From positions 1,488,001 to 1,552,000 of the forward strand of contig OY969721.1 of the NCBI GenBank assembly GCA_963702175.1: a stretch of DNA of 64,000 bases, in the 5' to 3' direction. Positions 48,131-56,202 of the stretch are shown piece after piece (position 1 is the first letter of the stretch; the number at the start of each line of letters is the position of its first letter). This DNA comes from VRUE01 sp963702175 (lineage in GTDB: Bacteria > Actinomycetota > Thermoleophilia > Solirubrobacterales > 70-9). The notes under the pieces were generated by a model. It saw only the letters and a list, made by a program, of their open reading frames with translations, was not told where the DNA came from and did no database searches. The position numbers were made by a program, and so were the translations under genes.

Positions 48131-49318
48131 ATGGCTCCGGCAGCCCAGACAACCAACCGCTCGGGAGAGCTCCGCGTAGCGGAGTCAGGCTCGGACGGGT
48201 ATTCAGCTTTCCATCCGCGGCCATTGCCGCCCGATCCTCCTCTTTCGATCGATGGAGAGTTGCAGGGGTTTTTGGACCGCGCAAATCAGGCCCTCGGCCG
48301 ACTCGATGGGATCACGCTCTTGCTGCCGGATCCCGAGCAGTTCCTCTACTCCTACGTGCGCAAGGAGGCGGTTCTGTCCTCGCAGATCGAGGGGACGCAG
48401 TCCTCGCTCTCCGATCTCCTCCTCTTCGAAGCCGACGCGGCGCCCGGAGTTCCCCTCAGCGATGCGCGGGAGACTTCCAACTACATCGCTGCCATGAATC
48501 GCGGTCTCGAGCTACTACGGGACGAGGGGCTGCCAATCTGCAACCGCCTCTTCCGCGAAGTTCACAGCGTCTTGCTCGGATCGGGTCGCGGCTCAGAGAA
48601 GACGCCGGGAAGATTCCGGCGCGAGCAGAACTGGATTGGCGGGTCACGTCCGTCGGTCGCACGCTACGTGCCGCCGCCCTGGGAAAAGGTCGAGCCGGCG
48701 ATGCGCGAGCTGGAGAAATTCCTCCACGACCAGCCTGAGCGCACGCCAATCCTGATCAAGGCCGCCCTGGCCCACGCCCAGTTCGAGTCGATCCATCCGT
48801 TTCTTGACGGCAACGGACGGGTTGGGCGGTTGCTAATCACTCTTCTGCTGGTCGCGGACGGGGTCTTGAAAGGGCCGTTGCTCTACCTGAGCTTGTACCT
48901 GAAACAGAACCGCGACGACTACTACGATCACCTTCAGCGGATCCGCTCCGAAGGTGCTTGGGAGGCATGGCTGAAATTCTTCCTGGAGGGCGTGGTCGAG
49001 GTTGCGGAGTCGACGACGGCGACCACCGGTGACTTGGTTCAAATGATCGAGCGGGATCGCCAGACGATCCACGAGTTCGGACGCGGAGCGGCCACCGCCA
49101 CAAGGGTGCACGACCTCGCCTCAAGATTCGTTGTCTTTCGCCCAACGGTCGCCGCGGAGGAACTTGGGCTCAGCGCTCCGCCGGTCTACAACGCGGTCAG
49201 CCGACTCGAGGAGGCGGGGATCCTGCGCGAGGTCACCGGTCGTCAGCGCGGAAAGCTTTACGTCTATGACGAGTACTTGGCGCGCCTGAATGAAGGCACC
49301 ACCGAGCCACCCTCCTAG
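48131..49318 (+). CDS. Fic-domain protein with N-terminal inhibitory helix and C-terminal winged helix
   Basis: A 395-residue Fic protein, likely an AMP-transferase. The Fic motif is H-P-F-L-D-G-N-G-R-V-G-R (about residues 222-233). The N-terminal part has L-S-S-Q-I-E-G-T-Q-S-S near residue 83, matching the self-inhibitory (S/T)xxxE(G/N) helix of class II Fic enzymes. The flap segment and a P-P-P-W box are also present. The C-terminal 70 residues form a winged helix (L-G-L-S-A-P-P-V-Y-N-A-V-S-R-L-E-E-A-G). Self-regulated, so no antitoxin gene is needed. It lies just before tRNA 3'-half copy 1. Confidence 0.9.
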   Translation: MAPAAQTTNRSGELRVAESGSDGYSAFHPRPLPPDPPLSIDGELQGFLDRANQALGRLDGITLLLPDPEQFLYSYVRKEAVLSSQIEGTQSSLSDLLLFEADAAPGVPLSDARETSNYIAAMNRGLELLRDEGLPICNRLFREVHSVLLGSGRGSEKTPGRFRREQNWIGGSRPSVARYVPPPWEKVEPAMRELEKFLHDQPERTPILIKAALAHAQFESIHPFLDGNGRVGRLLITLLLVADGVLKGPLLYLSLYLKQNRDDYYDHLQRIRSEGAWEAWLKFFLEGVVEVAESTTATTGDLVQMIERDRQTIHEFGRGAATATRVHDLASRFVVFRPTVAAEELGLSAPPVYNAVSRLEEAGILREVTGRQRGKLYVYDEYLARLNEGTTEPPS

Positions 49319-49350
49319 CCTGGAAGCCAAACCCGGACTTGACAAATCGC

Positions 49351-49393
49351 CCCTCCTAAGGAGTAGGCCGCTGGTTCGAATCCAGCTCGGGGC
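49351..49393 (+). repeat. tRNA-Arg(CCT) 3'-half copy 1 (attachment-site remnant)
   Basis: CCCTCCTAAGGAGTAGG through GGTTCGAATCC and TCGGGGC reproduces the 3' half of the tRNA at 44064, beginning in the anticodon loop. The 24 bp before it (GCCAAACCCGGACTTGACAAATC) recur with two changes before copy 2 at 57602. Confidence 0.88.
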
Positions 49394-49428
49394 ATTTTGA
49401 GCGGCGGCGAAACGAGCGTTCTGGGCCG

Positions 49429-49665
49429 CTACTGGATCGGTGCGTCTGGAGGGGGAATCTGGGTGGTCTTCTCCTCCTCCAGCGAGCTGACGCCCTTTAC
49501 GCCACGTAGGGAGGGGAGTTTGGCCTCCTCGGCCGCGCCGGAGACGACGCCAAGTGCCGGCAGCGAGCGGCGGACCTCCAGTCCCTCTCCCTCCAGCTCC
49601 GCAATCACGGCCGGCATCCTGCCGAGGTGGCTATCGTCGATCGAGATGAGGATCTGCTTCTTCAT
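49429..49665 (-). CDS. Small protein resembling a detached peptidase propeptide/inhibitor
   Basis: A 78-residue protein: K-K-Q-I-L-I-S-I-D-D-S-H-L-G-R-M, a helix, V-R-R-S-L-P-A-L-G-V-V-S-G-A and L-P-S-L-R-G-V-K-G-V-S-S-L-E-E-E. This beta-alpha-beta-beta-alpha-beta order with G-V-V-S-G and L-x-x-V-x-G-V-x-S-L-E is like the inhibitor I9/propeptide fold of subtilisins. It lies 48 bp downstream of the subtilisin gene on the same strand, so a stand-alone inhibitor or chaperone of that protease is plausible. Confidence 0.6.
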   Translation of the reverse strand: MKKQILISIDDSHLGRMPAVIAELEGEGLEVRRSLPALGVVSGAAEEAKLPSLRGVKGVSSLEEEKTTQIPPPDAPIQ

Positions 49666-49713
49666 CGAGGCTTCCGGGCTCGATGAACGATTGTAGGGCG
49701 GAGACAGCGGCGG

Positions 49714-50898
49714 CTAGCTGGGTGCTCTGACCAGTCCCGTCCCGACGTCCTCGGCGGGCGCCGGCAACGATGCGGCCCCGCCGACCAACATCCTGGCGAG
49801 CTCGTCTACGCTCGCGCCCGGGTTCGCCTGGGCAAGCAGGGCGACCACGCCGGCGACGTGCGGCGTCGCCATGCTCGTCCCGCTCATCTCCGCATGGCCC
49901 GCCGGCATGGGCGCCAGCGAGAAGACGTCGACGCCAGGTGCCGCGATGTCGACCCTTGCGCCACCGCCGCCTTCGCCCCGGTTGGAGAACGAAGCCACCG
50001 CCATCACCTGGTCGACTGCGGCGACAGCGAGGATCGATGGGCAGTTCGCCGGACGCGAGACAGGCCGGGCAAAGTTGGGGCGATCGCTGTCGTTGCCGGC
50101 CGCGGCGACTAGCAGCGTGCCGGCGGCACGGGCACGCTGGGCGACCTGCTCATAGGTTGGAGAGAAGGGCTCGCCCGGTTGGGTGGCGAGGCCGAGCGAG
50201 AGGGAGGCAACCCGGCTGCCCCGCGTGATCGCCGCTTCAATGCCGGCGAGGATGCTGGTGTCGGGGCCTTCGCCCTGATTCGACAGCACCTTGCCGGCGA
50301 AGATGCTCGCCCCCGGCGCCACCCCATAGCGAGGCAGGATGCCGTCGCCGACGCTGCCGCATGCGGTGCCGATGCAGTGGGTGCCGTGACCATGGCCGTC
50401 CTCGAGTTCCTCGCCAGGGATGAAGCTTTCGCCAGCGATGGTCCGCCCGGCCAGCTCGGGATGCCTGGAGGCAACGCCAGTGTCCAGCACCGCCACCTCG
50501 ACACCGTCGCCGGTGAGCTCCGTCGCCTCGATACCGATCGCCTCGAGCCCCCAGGTGACGGCCGCGCCGTTGTCGGCGCCGGGTGCTGCCGCCGCATAGG
50601 TGTAGAGGATCCGCTCGGGCTCGAAGTGGAGGATGTCCTTGTCCTCGACGGCCGCAACCCTCATCCCCTCGGCCTTTTGGGGAGGCGCCGCGACCACGGC
50701 GACGCCGAGCCGCTCGAAGACGACCGCCTGCTCCGCCGGGTGCTCTGCGGCGGCAACCGCGGCGCCCTCTGCCTGGACAGTCTGCTCGATCCCCATCGTC
50801 CGGCCGAGAACCTCGGGCGCGTTCTCGGCCGCGCCCTCCGCGAAGGTGACGAGGAACCGACCCGTGGTCGCCTCCTCTGACTGCGCCCGGTCCGCCAT
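49714..50898 (-). CDS. Subtilisin-family (S8) serine peptidase without signal peptide
   Basis: A 394-residue S8 protease. The catalytic triad is complete: Asp in V-A-V-L-D-T-G-V-A, His in G-H-G-T-H-C-I-G-T-A and Ser in S-G-T-S-M-A-T-P-H. The oxyanion Asn lies in A-A-A-G-N-D. The N-terminal 110 residues look like a fused propeptide (R-F-L-V-T-F-A-E-G) but there is no secretion signal, so it is probably cytoplasmic. AGGAGG precedes the ATG. It is divergent from the three unknown genes and DyP peroxidase, across a 183-bp AT-rich spacer with symmetric sites. Confidence 0.9.
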   Translation of the reverse strand: MADRAQSEEATTGRFLVTFAEGAAENAPEVLGRTMGIEQTVQAEGAAVAAAEHPAEQAVVFERLGVAVVAAPPQKAEGMRVAAVEDKDILHFEPERILYTYAAAAPGADNGAAVTWGLEAIGIEATELTGDGVEVAVLDTGVASRHPELAGRTIAGESFIPGEELEDGHGHGTHCIGTACGSVGDGILPRYGVAPGASIFAGKVLSNQGEGPDTSILAGIEAAITRGSRVASLSLGLATQPGEPFSPTYEQVAQRARAAGTLLVAAAGNDSDRPNFARPVSRPANCPSILAVAAVDQVMAVASFSNRGEGGGGARVDIAAPGVDVFSLAPMPAGHAEMSGTSMATPHVAGVVALLAQANPGASVDELARMLVGGAASLPAPAEDVGTGLVRAPS

Positions 50899-51081
50899 CG
50901 AAATCCTCCTCTTTGATCATCAAACTTGACTGACTGATCGAGGAAATTAACACGCGGATTCGCCTTTCCGTACACATTTCCGCTCTTAGCTGAATAAACA
51001 TTCTGGTTTTCATGAGTAATTACAGAGCGTTGTCAGTCAGATGCTTAGGATCGCTGCGCCAATCGAGCAAGGAGGCGCGAC
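50899..51081. promoter_or_regulatory. Divergent control region of the subtilisin/DyP cluster
   Basis: A 183-bp spacer that is clearly more AT-rich than its surroundings. It holds the 13-bp palindrome TTTGATCATCAAA (50912-50924) next to the subtilisin start, and inverted copies of CTGACTGA (50930-50937) and TCAGTCAG (51033-51040). These could be operators coordinating the two divergent transcripts; no regulator gene is in the cluster. Confidence 0.45.
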
Positions 51082-52665
51082 GTGGAGGCGACTGCATCGA
51101 GGATCGACACGAGCTGCGGGGTCTTCGGCGGGCTGGACGGGCTGGATCCGAACGCGATCAATCGCTTCGTCGTCGGCGAGGACACCCAGCCACAGCAGAT
51201 GTCCACGGCCGACGCGGAAGCCGAGCTCGGCGATCCCTTCGCGACCCTGCTGCTTCTGAAAGGCGAGTTCCCCCAGACCGCTGAGGAAATGCTCGAGAGG
51301 ATCGCCGCTGCCGCCGGGCCCGGCGACCCGCTAGCCCAACGGCGCTCGTTCGTGCTCGGCGAGGGCAGCCAGCTCCCCGAGGGCTCCCCGGTGACCGCGG
51401 CGGCGCTCCGCTTCGTCGTCGCCAGCGGATCCGGACAGGACCAGCCCGACGTGATCGTCAGCGCCTTCGACCCGCTCGGCAGCGACATCGAGCTGATGGC
51501 CTGGGACCGCAGGACGGGCGGCTTCAACTACTACCGGACCGTGGGCGACCCACCCGCCTGGGTCTTCGCCGGCAACTCGCGCCACGCGCTCGTCGAGCCG
51601 ACCCGGGGCAAGGGCCCATTCGAGAGCCACGCCAGCGGCGCGATGCTGATGAAGGAGCTGGAGATCCCCTGGAACAACTGGCACTCATTCGAAGCGGAAA
51701 TGACGCCCGCCGTGTTCCCTCCCGGCGACCCCCGCGCCACCCACCCCTGGTTTACCGAGAAGCTGGGCGCCGAGGACTGCGAGACCGGCGTGGCGATCCC
51801 GAGCATGGAACGCTGGGCCAAAGCGCGGTTTGAGGCGATCGCCGCCGCGGGCGGCAAGGTCGGGGACCCGCGACGGATTCTCGAGCAGGTCCTCGGCACG
51901 CCGACCGTTAATCTGATCTCCAGCCGCTCCGAGAGTCGCGACCCCGATCCGCAAAACGGGGTGGGGCTGCCGGCCACCTTCTTCGTCGGCGCCAAGGCAC
52001 TCGCCTCGTCGGCGATCGGCCTCGACCCGCCGCCGGCCTTCGTCGCATCGACCGCGAACTACCTGGCGAGCATCACGAAATTCGAGTTCCGCCTCGACGA
52101 CGGTCGGGGATTCGCACTGGAGGGGGACACCAAGTTCGCCTTCCTCGTCCCCGAGCGCGCCCGCGAGGACGACGTCCTGCTGAGCGAGGCTATCGACTCG
52201 AAGCTGATCTCGCCGCGCCTGGCCGCCGCGCTGTTGATGGTCGACTTCCCCAACCCGATCTTCTCCGCCCGCCGCGAGAAGCTGCTCGACCACGTCCCGG
52301 CGACCGCCGTCGTCGCCGACGGCGCCAGCAGCTTCTCGCAGGAGATGGCGGATGCGATCCTCGCCGCGGCCCCGAACACGCCGGAGGGCAGCCCGGAGCG
52401 CGAGTTCGCCGAGCGCTGGAACGTCGGCGACTCCTTCGCCGCGCCCTTCAACGCGCTGCTCGCCGGCTACTTCTCCAAGCTGAGCGAACGAGTTGCCACC
52501 CAGGAGGGGCTGGACGACTACATGCGCCTCGCCGAGAGCCGCAGGCGGCGCGCCAAGGACACGTTCCGGATCATCGAGTTCCCCCTCCTCTTCCCGCGCA
52601 CGAGCATCCCTCCCGCCAAACTGGAGATGCGCGCCGACGCGACGGTCGCGGAGATCGGGGGCTAG
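51082..52665 (+). CDS. Large unknown protein, first gene of the DyP-linked cluster
   Basis: A 527-residue protein that I cannot place in any family. GTG at 51082 is well supported by AAGGAGG upstream. No signal peptide or membrane helix. Notable segments are L-L-L-L-K-G-E-F-P-Q-T near residue 53, S-A-F-D-P-L-G-S-D-I-E-L-M-A-W-D-R-R-T-G-G-F-N-Y-Y (strand-rich) near 130, W-N-N-W-H-S-F-E-A-E-M near 194, and A-I-P-S-M-E-R-W near 238. The C-terminal third is helical. The conserved-looking His/Trp clusters might bind a cofactor. It is followed 4 bp later by the next gene. Confidence 0.75.
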   Translation: MEATASRIDTSCGVFGGLDGLDPNAINRFVVGEDTQPQQMSTADAEAELGDPFATLLLLKGEFPQTAEEMLERIAAAAGPGDPLAQRRSFVLGEGSQLPEGSPVTAAALRFVVASGSGQDQPDVIVSAFDPLGSDIELMAWDRRTGGFNYYRTVGDPPAWVFAGNSRHALVEPTRGKGPFESHASGAMLMKELEIPWNNWHSFEAEMTPAVFPPGDPRATHPWFTEKLGAEDCETGVAIPSMERWAKARFEAIAAAGGKVGDPRRILEQVLGTPTVNLISSRSESRDPDPQNGVGLPATFFVGAKALASSAIGLDPPPAFVASTANYLASITKFEFRLDDGRGFALEGDTKFAFLVPERAREDDVLLSEAIDSKLISPRLAAALLMVDFPNPIFSARREKLLDHVPATAVVADGASSFSQEMADAILAAAPNTPEGSPEREFAERWNVGDSFAAPFNALLAGYFSKLSERVATQEGLDDYMRLAESRRRRAKDTFRIIEFPLLFPRTSIPPAKLEMRADATVAEIGG

Positions 52666-52669
52666 CGCG

Positions 52670-53671
52670 ATGGCCTTGGAGCGCTTCAGCCCACCCGGCA
52701 ACCTGACCGAGCTGAGCGAGGCGGAGCGCGATGCCTGGAGCGTGCGGGTCGCTGGCCTGCTGGCCGGCTTCACCGAGCTGCCTCAGGTGTTCGACCCGCT
52801 GAAGGACGAGGCGGGCGCGGCCCCGGCCACCGAGCACCCAGCCGCCTGGCCGGCCTCTCCGGGCAGGCTGGTGAGCCCGGGCGGCCCCGACGTCGAGCGC
52901 TGGGAACAGGCGGACGGCAGCCGCGACGAACAGGACGAGTACTGCGAGTGGGCAGTCGAGCGCAGCGGCGACGAGATCTCCCGCATCACCTTCACCACCG
53001 AGACGCCGGACTACTTCCAGCTGCTGCTGGAGAGCGACACCGATCAGCTGCGCGAGCTCTACGGGCAGCTCACCGGGAAAAAGCCGGCGAGTGTCGACGA
53101 GCTGACTGACGCCAAAGGCGAACTCAACTGGGCGAACGACTTCAACCGCTCCGCCGACGGCGGGATCGCCCACCTCTCCCAGGGAAGCAACAATCTCTTC
53201 GCCGCCGTCGCGCTGGTCGCCGGGGCGACCGTGCTGCGCGAGAAAGACGGCGCCCGAGTGACCGAGAAGAAGGCGCTGGTCCGCTGCGGCGGCCTCGGCG
53301 ACCCGCTGCGCAACAGCGACCCGCAGATCGCGATCGCGATCAACCAACTCGCCGCCCAGGGCGAGGAGGTCAGCCTCGCCGACCCGCCCGGCCTCTACAT
53401 CCACGAGCTGATCACGGCCGGGATGACGACCCCCGACGGAACCGACGCCGCCGACTTCTGGGAAGTGACGCGCGGCGACGAGGGCCACGGGCTGCGGGCG
53501 AAGTTCGAGGTGCCCGCCGATCGCGGCTACTCGGTCAGCGGCGTCGAGATCGACGGGGAGCCGATCCGCTTCGGCGCCCAGCTGGCGGATCGCGTGCGGG
53601 TCCGCGTCGTCGCCCTCTCGCGCCCCGCCGGCCACAAGCCCGTGCCGCAGCCCTGCGAGCCCCGAGGCTAG
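52670..53671 (+). CDS. Unknown protein, first of a paralogous pair
   Basis: A 333-residue protein, no family recognised, no export signal. It shares an ordered set of segments with the next gene's product: (D/E)-E-Y-x-E-W, a T-T-E-x-x-x-Y region, L-x-x-L-x-G-x-L-x-G, N-S-D-P-x-I, P-x-G-x-Y-I-x-E-L and R-F-G-x-Q-L-A. The pair therefore arose by duplication. A Cys in V-R-C-G-G-L-G-D and an N-W-A-N-D-F-N segment may be functional. It starts 4 bp after the 527-residue gene. Confidence 0.72.
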   Translation: MALERFSPPGNLTELSEAERDAWSVRVAGLLAGFTELPQVFDPLKDEAGAAPATEHPAAWPASPGRLVSPGGPDVERWEQADGSRDEQDEYCEWAVERSGDEISRITFTTETPDYFQLLLESDTDQLRELYGQLTGKKPASVDELTDAKGELNWANDFNRSADGGIAHLSQGSNNLFAAVALVAGATVLREKDGARVTEKKALVRCGGLGDPLRNSDPQIAIAINQLAAQGEEVSLADPPGLYIHELITAGMTTPDGTDAADFWEVTRGDEGHGLRAKFEVPADRGYSVSGVEIDGEPIRFGAQLADRVRVRVVALSRPAGHKPVPQPCEPRG

Positions 53672-53687
53672 CGGGGCGGCAGGCACC

Positions 53688-54812
53688 GTGCGCACCCCGG
53701 GCGAACTCGATGAGCTCGGCCCCGCCGGCCGCACCGCCTGGGACAACCTCGTAACCGGGGAGCTGAGTCGCCTGATCGAAGAGCTGACGGAAGACAGGCG
53801 CAAGCCGCGGGGCCTGCTCCGCGAGGACGAGGCGCCGACGGGAGTGCGGACGATCGAGTGGCCCGCTTTCCCGGTGCGGGTCGCCGCCAGGCTCGGCGCC
53901 GCGCAGGCGATGGAGGCGCTCGACCGTCCGCTCGGCGAGGGCCCCACCGGGGGCCGCTTCGGCCAGGAGGAATACCTCGAGTGGCGGCTACTGCGCCGCG
54001 ACGGCAAGCCGCGCGGGATCGAGATGACGACCGAGTTCCGCGAGTACTGGACCGTGCTCGCGGCGCACGAGCCGCGGCGCACGCTGGAGCTGATCGGCAA
54101 GCTCGCCGGCCAGGAGGGACCCGTCGCCGCAACCGAGGTCTACGGCGAGGGACTTCCTGATCCGCTGGCCCCTGGCGTCGAGCCCGAACAGCGCGAAGAG
54201 GCCTTCGCGGGCACGATGCTGCCCGACTACGACGACCCGGGGCGAGAGGTCAGCCCCTGCAACGACGGGCGCAAGGCGCTCTGCTGCATGGTGCAGAGCG
54301 ACAACAGCCTCGATGCGCTGCTGGCGCTTGTCCTCAGCGCCGCCCGCCCGCTCCTGGTCGAGGACGAGGTCAGCGGGCAGAAGCGCTACCCGTCGGGCAG
54401 CGAGGCGATCGCCCAGCTGCATGCCTTAGCCCGCGACGGGCGCAACAGCGACCCGCTGATCGTCGAGCGCGTGGTCCGCTTCGTCAGCGAGGGGCGCGGG
54501 GTGGGCGTCGACGATCCGCTCGGCGTCTACATCCGCGAGCTGCAGCTGCACGAGCTCGAGCAGCCCTGCGGCGAGGACGTGCCGCGCTCCTGGCTCGAGC
54601 TCGGCCGCGGCGCCGGCGGCGCCGAGTCGCCGGACGGGCGCCCGCGCCACCAGCGGCTGAAGCTGGAGCTGCCCGAGGACGCTGACTTCTCCCTCGCCGA
54701 CCTCCGCGTTAGGCGCAGCGGCGAGCGGCTGCGCTTCGGCGGTCAGCTCGCCGAGCTGGTCGAGCTCGGCGCCTACATCGCCGCCGGCCCGGTGCGGAAG
54801 GGGAAGGGCTGA
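53688..54812 (+). CDS. Unknown protein, second of a paralogous pair
   Basis: A 374-residue paralogue of the product of 52670-53671, longer at the N-terminus and with G-R-F-G-Q-E-E-Y-L-E-W-R, M-T-T-E-F-R-E-Y-W, N-D-G-R-K-A-L-C-C-M-V-Q-S-D-N-S and D-D-P-L-G-V-Y-I-R-E-L. The adjacent Cys-Cys is striking. GTG start 16 bp after the paralogue; the stop overlaps the DyP ATG (TGATG). It could form a heteromer with its paralogue and act on, or with, the peroxidase. Confidence 0.72.
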   Translation: MRTPGELDELGPAGRTAWDNLVTGELSRLIEELTEDRRKPRGLLREDEAPTGVRTIEWPAFPVRVAARLGAAQAMEALDRPLGEGPTGGRFGQEEYLEWRLLRRDGKPRGIEMTTEFREYWTVLAAHEPRRTLELIGKLAGQEGPVAATEVYGEGLPDPLAPGVEPEQREEAFAGTMLPDYDDPGREVSPCNDGRKALCCMVQSDNSLDALLALVLSAARPLLVEDEVSGQKRYPSGSEAIAQLHALARDGRNSDPLIVERVVRFVSEGRGVGVDDPLGVYIRELQLHELEQPCGEDVPRSWLELGRGAGGAESPDGRPRHQRLKLELPEDADFSLADLRVRRSGERLRFGGQLAELVELGAYIAAGPVRKGKG

Positions 54813-56029
54813 TGCCTGGCGCGCTCCCCGCCAAGCCGATCGGCGACCTCCAGCAGGGGATCTACCTGGGGAGGCGCGAACCGCCCCCGGCCGCCTGGCG
54901 AGCGCTCTTCCTCGACCTCGCCCCCACGGCCGAGCCCGGGGAGGCGCGCGAGGCGATCGCCGCGACGATCGCGATGCTCGCCGAGCTGCAGGCCGGCGGC
55001 GTGCGCGACCTGCAGGCGGAACGCCCCGGCGAGGAGCCGGGCCTGGTGCCCGCCGGCACCTTCGCCTTCCTGCTCGGCTACGGCGCCTCTTTCTTCAACC
55101 AGCGCAGCGACGACCGGCCGCGCCACCTCGTCGCACTGCGGCACGACGCCGATCCCTTCCCCAAGCTGCCCTGGGCCGATCCCGAGTCGGCCGTGGGCCA
55201 CGATGGCGAGGCAGACCTGCTCCTGCAGCTGACCGGCGAGGGCGAGCACACCGTGGCCCGCGCCGCGGTCGAGGTCTGCAAGCTGATCGAGGACGAGGAG
55301 CTGCCGCTCACGGTGGTAGGCACCCACAGTGGCTTCCAGCGCGACGACGGCCGTAGCTGGATCGGCTTCCACGACGGCGTCACCAACATCGAGCCGAGCC
55401 AGCGCCTCGCTGCGGTCGAGTGCCAAGGGGATCCCGACTGGAACAAGGGCGGCACCTACCTTGCCTTCCTTCGCGTGCAGGTCGCCCTGCCCGAGTGGCA
55501 AGGCCTCGACCGCCCGACCCAGGAAGCGATCGTCGGCCGCGACAAGCTCAGTGGCTGCCCGCTGGAGTCGATCGAGAGGACGGCCAAGGGTCTGCGCCCC
55601 CGCCCGATCGCCGCCTGCCCGCTGAGCGGCGACTCCGACTGGCGCGCCCGCGACGCCTACTTCAACCCACCCGAGACCAGCGACCCTCTGGTCGAGGCCT
55701 CCCACATCCACCGCGCCAACCAGGCCCGCGCCGCGGGCGGCACCCCCGCGGGCGAGCGTATCTTCCGCCAGGGCTACGAGTACCTTGAGGGAATCGAGCG
55801 CGGTAGCCCACGCCTCGGCCTCAACTTCGTCAGCTTCCAGAGCGATCTCCAGCACCTCCAGCAGGTGCTCGGCCTGAGCGGCTGGCTCGGCGACGTCAAC
55901 TTCGGCGGCCCGACCGACCCTGCCGCCGGCGACCCGCCCTCCCCCTCGCTGCTCAGCCTGCGGGCGGGCGGCTTCTACGCGGTGCCGCCACGGGAAAAGC
56001 CCTTCCCCGGAGCCACACTGTTTGGCTGA
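54812..56029 (+). CDS. DyP-type haem peroxidase
   Basis: A 405-residue dye-decolourising peroxidase. The family signature G-x-x-D-G is present as G-F-H-D-G-V-T-N-I near residue 185, the probable proximal His is in S-H-I-H-R-A-N near 298, and F-R-Q-G-Y-E-Y follows. G-L-N-F-V-S-F-Q-S-D-L is the usual C-terminal block. There is no Tat or Sec signal and no encapsulin-targeting tail, so it is likely cytoplasmic. It is translationally coupled to the upstream paralogue, making peroxide chemistry part of this cluster's task. Confidence 0.9.
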   Translation: MPGALPAKPIGDLQQGIYLGRREPPPAAWRALFLDLAPTAEPGEAREAIAATIAMLAELQAGGVRDLQAERPGEEPGLVPAGTFAFLLGYGASFFNQRSDDRPRHLVALRHDADPFPKLPWADPESAVGHDGEADLLLQLTGEGEHTVARAAVEVCKLIEDEELPLTVVGTHSGFQRDDGRSWIGFHDGVTNIEPSQRLAAVECQGDPDWNKGGTYLAFLRVQVALPEWQGLDRPTQEAIVGRDKLSGCPLESIERTAKGLRPRPIAACPLSGDSDWRARDAYFNPPETSDPLVEASHIHRANQARAAGGTPAGERIFRQGYEYLEGIERGSPRLGLNFVSFQSDLQHLQQVLGLSGWLGDVNFGGPTDPAAGDPPSPSLLSLRAGGFYAVPPREKPFPGATLFG

Positions 56030-56092
56030 CTGGCGATCGGCCGCGCCTACACCTACCTCTTGACCGAGGAAGAGGCTCCTGCGAGATCGTCT
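56030..56092 (+). pseudogene. hipA fossil (3' fragment with deletion and frameshift)
   Basis: Directly after the DyP stop, TGGCGATCGGCCGCG (56031-56045) equals the intact hipA sequence encoding M-A-I-G-R. It then joins to T-Y-L-L-T-E-E-E-A, which in hipA lies about 16 codons further on. A 2-bp insertion breaks the frame before C-E-I. So this is a decayed relative of the hipA C-terminal region at 59020-59120. Confidence 0.7.
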
Positions 56093-56202
56093 GCAATCTC
56101 CTAGCTAATCCTTCTGTAAGCTTCCAGCCGAAGAGTTTGCAAAGGTCCAGCTAATTTCCCTGCAATCTTCCAGCACTACTCCAGGGCCCACTAGGAAGAC
56201 AA

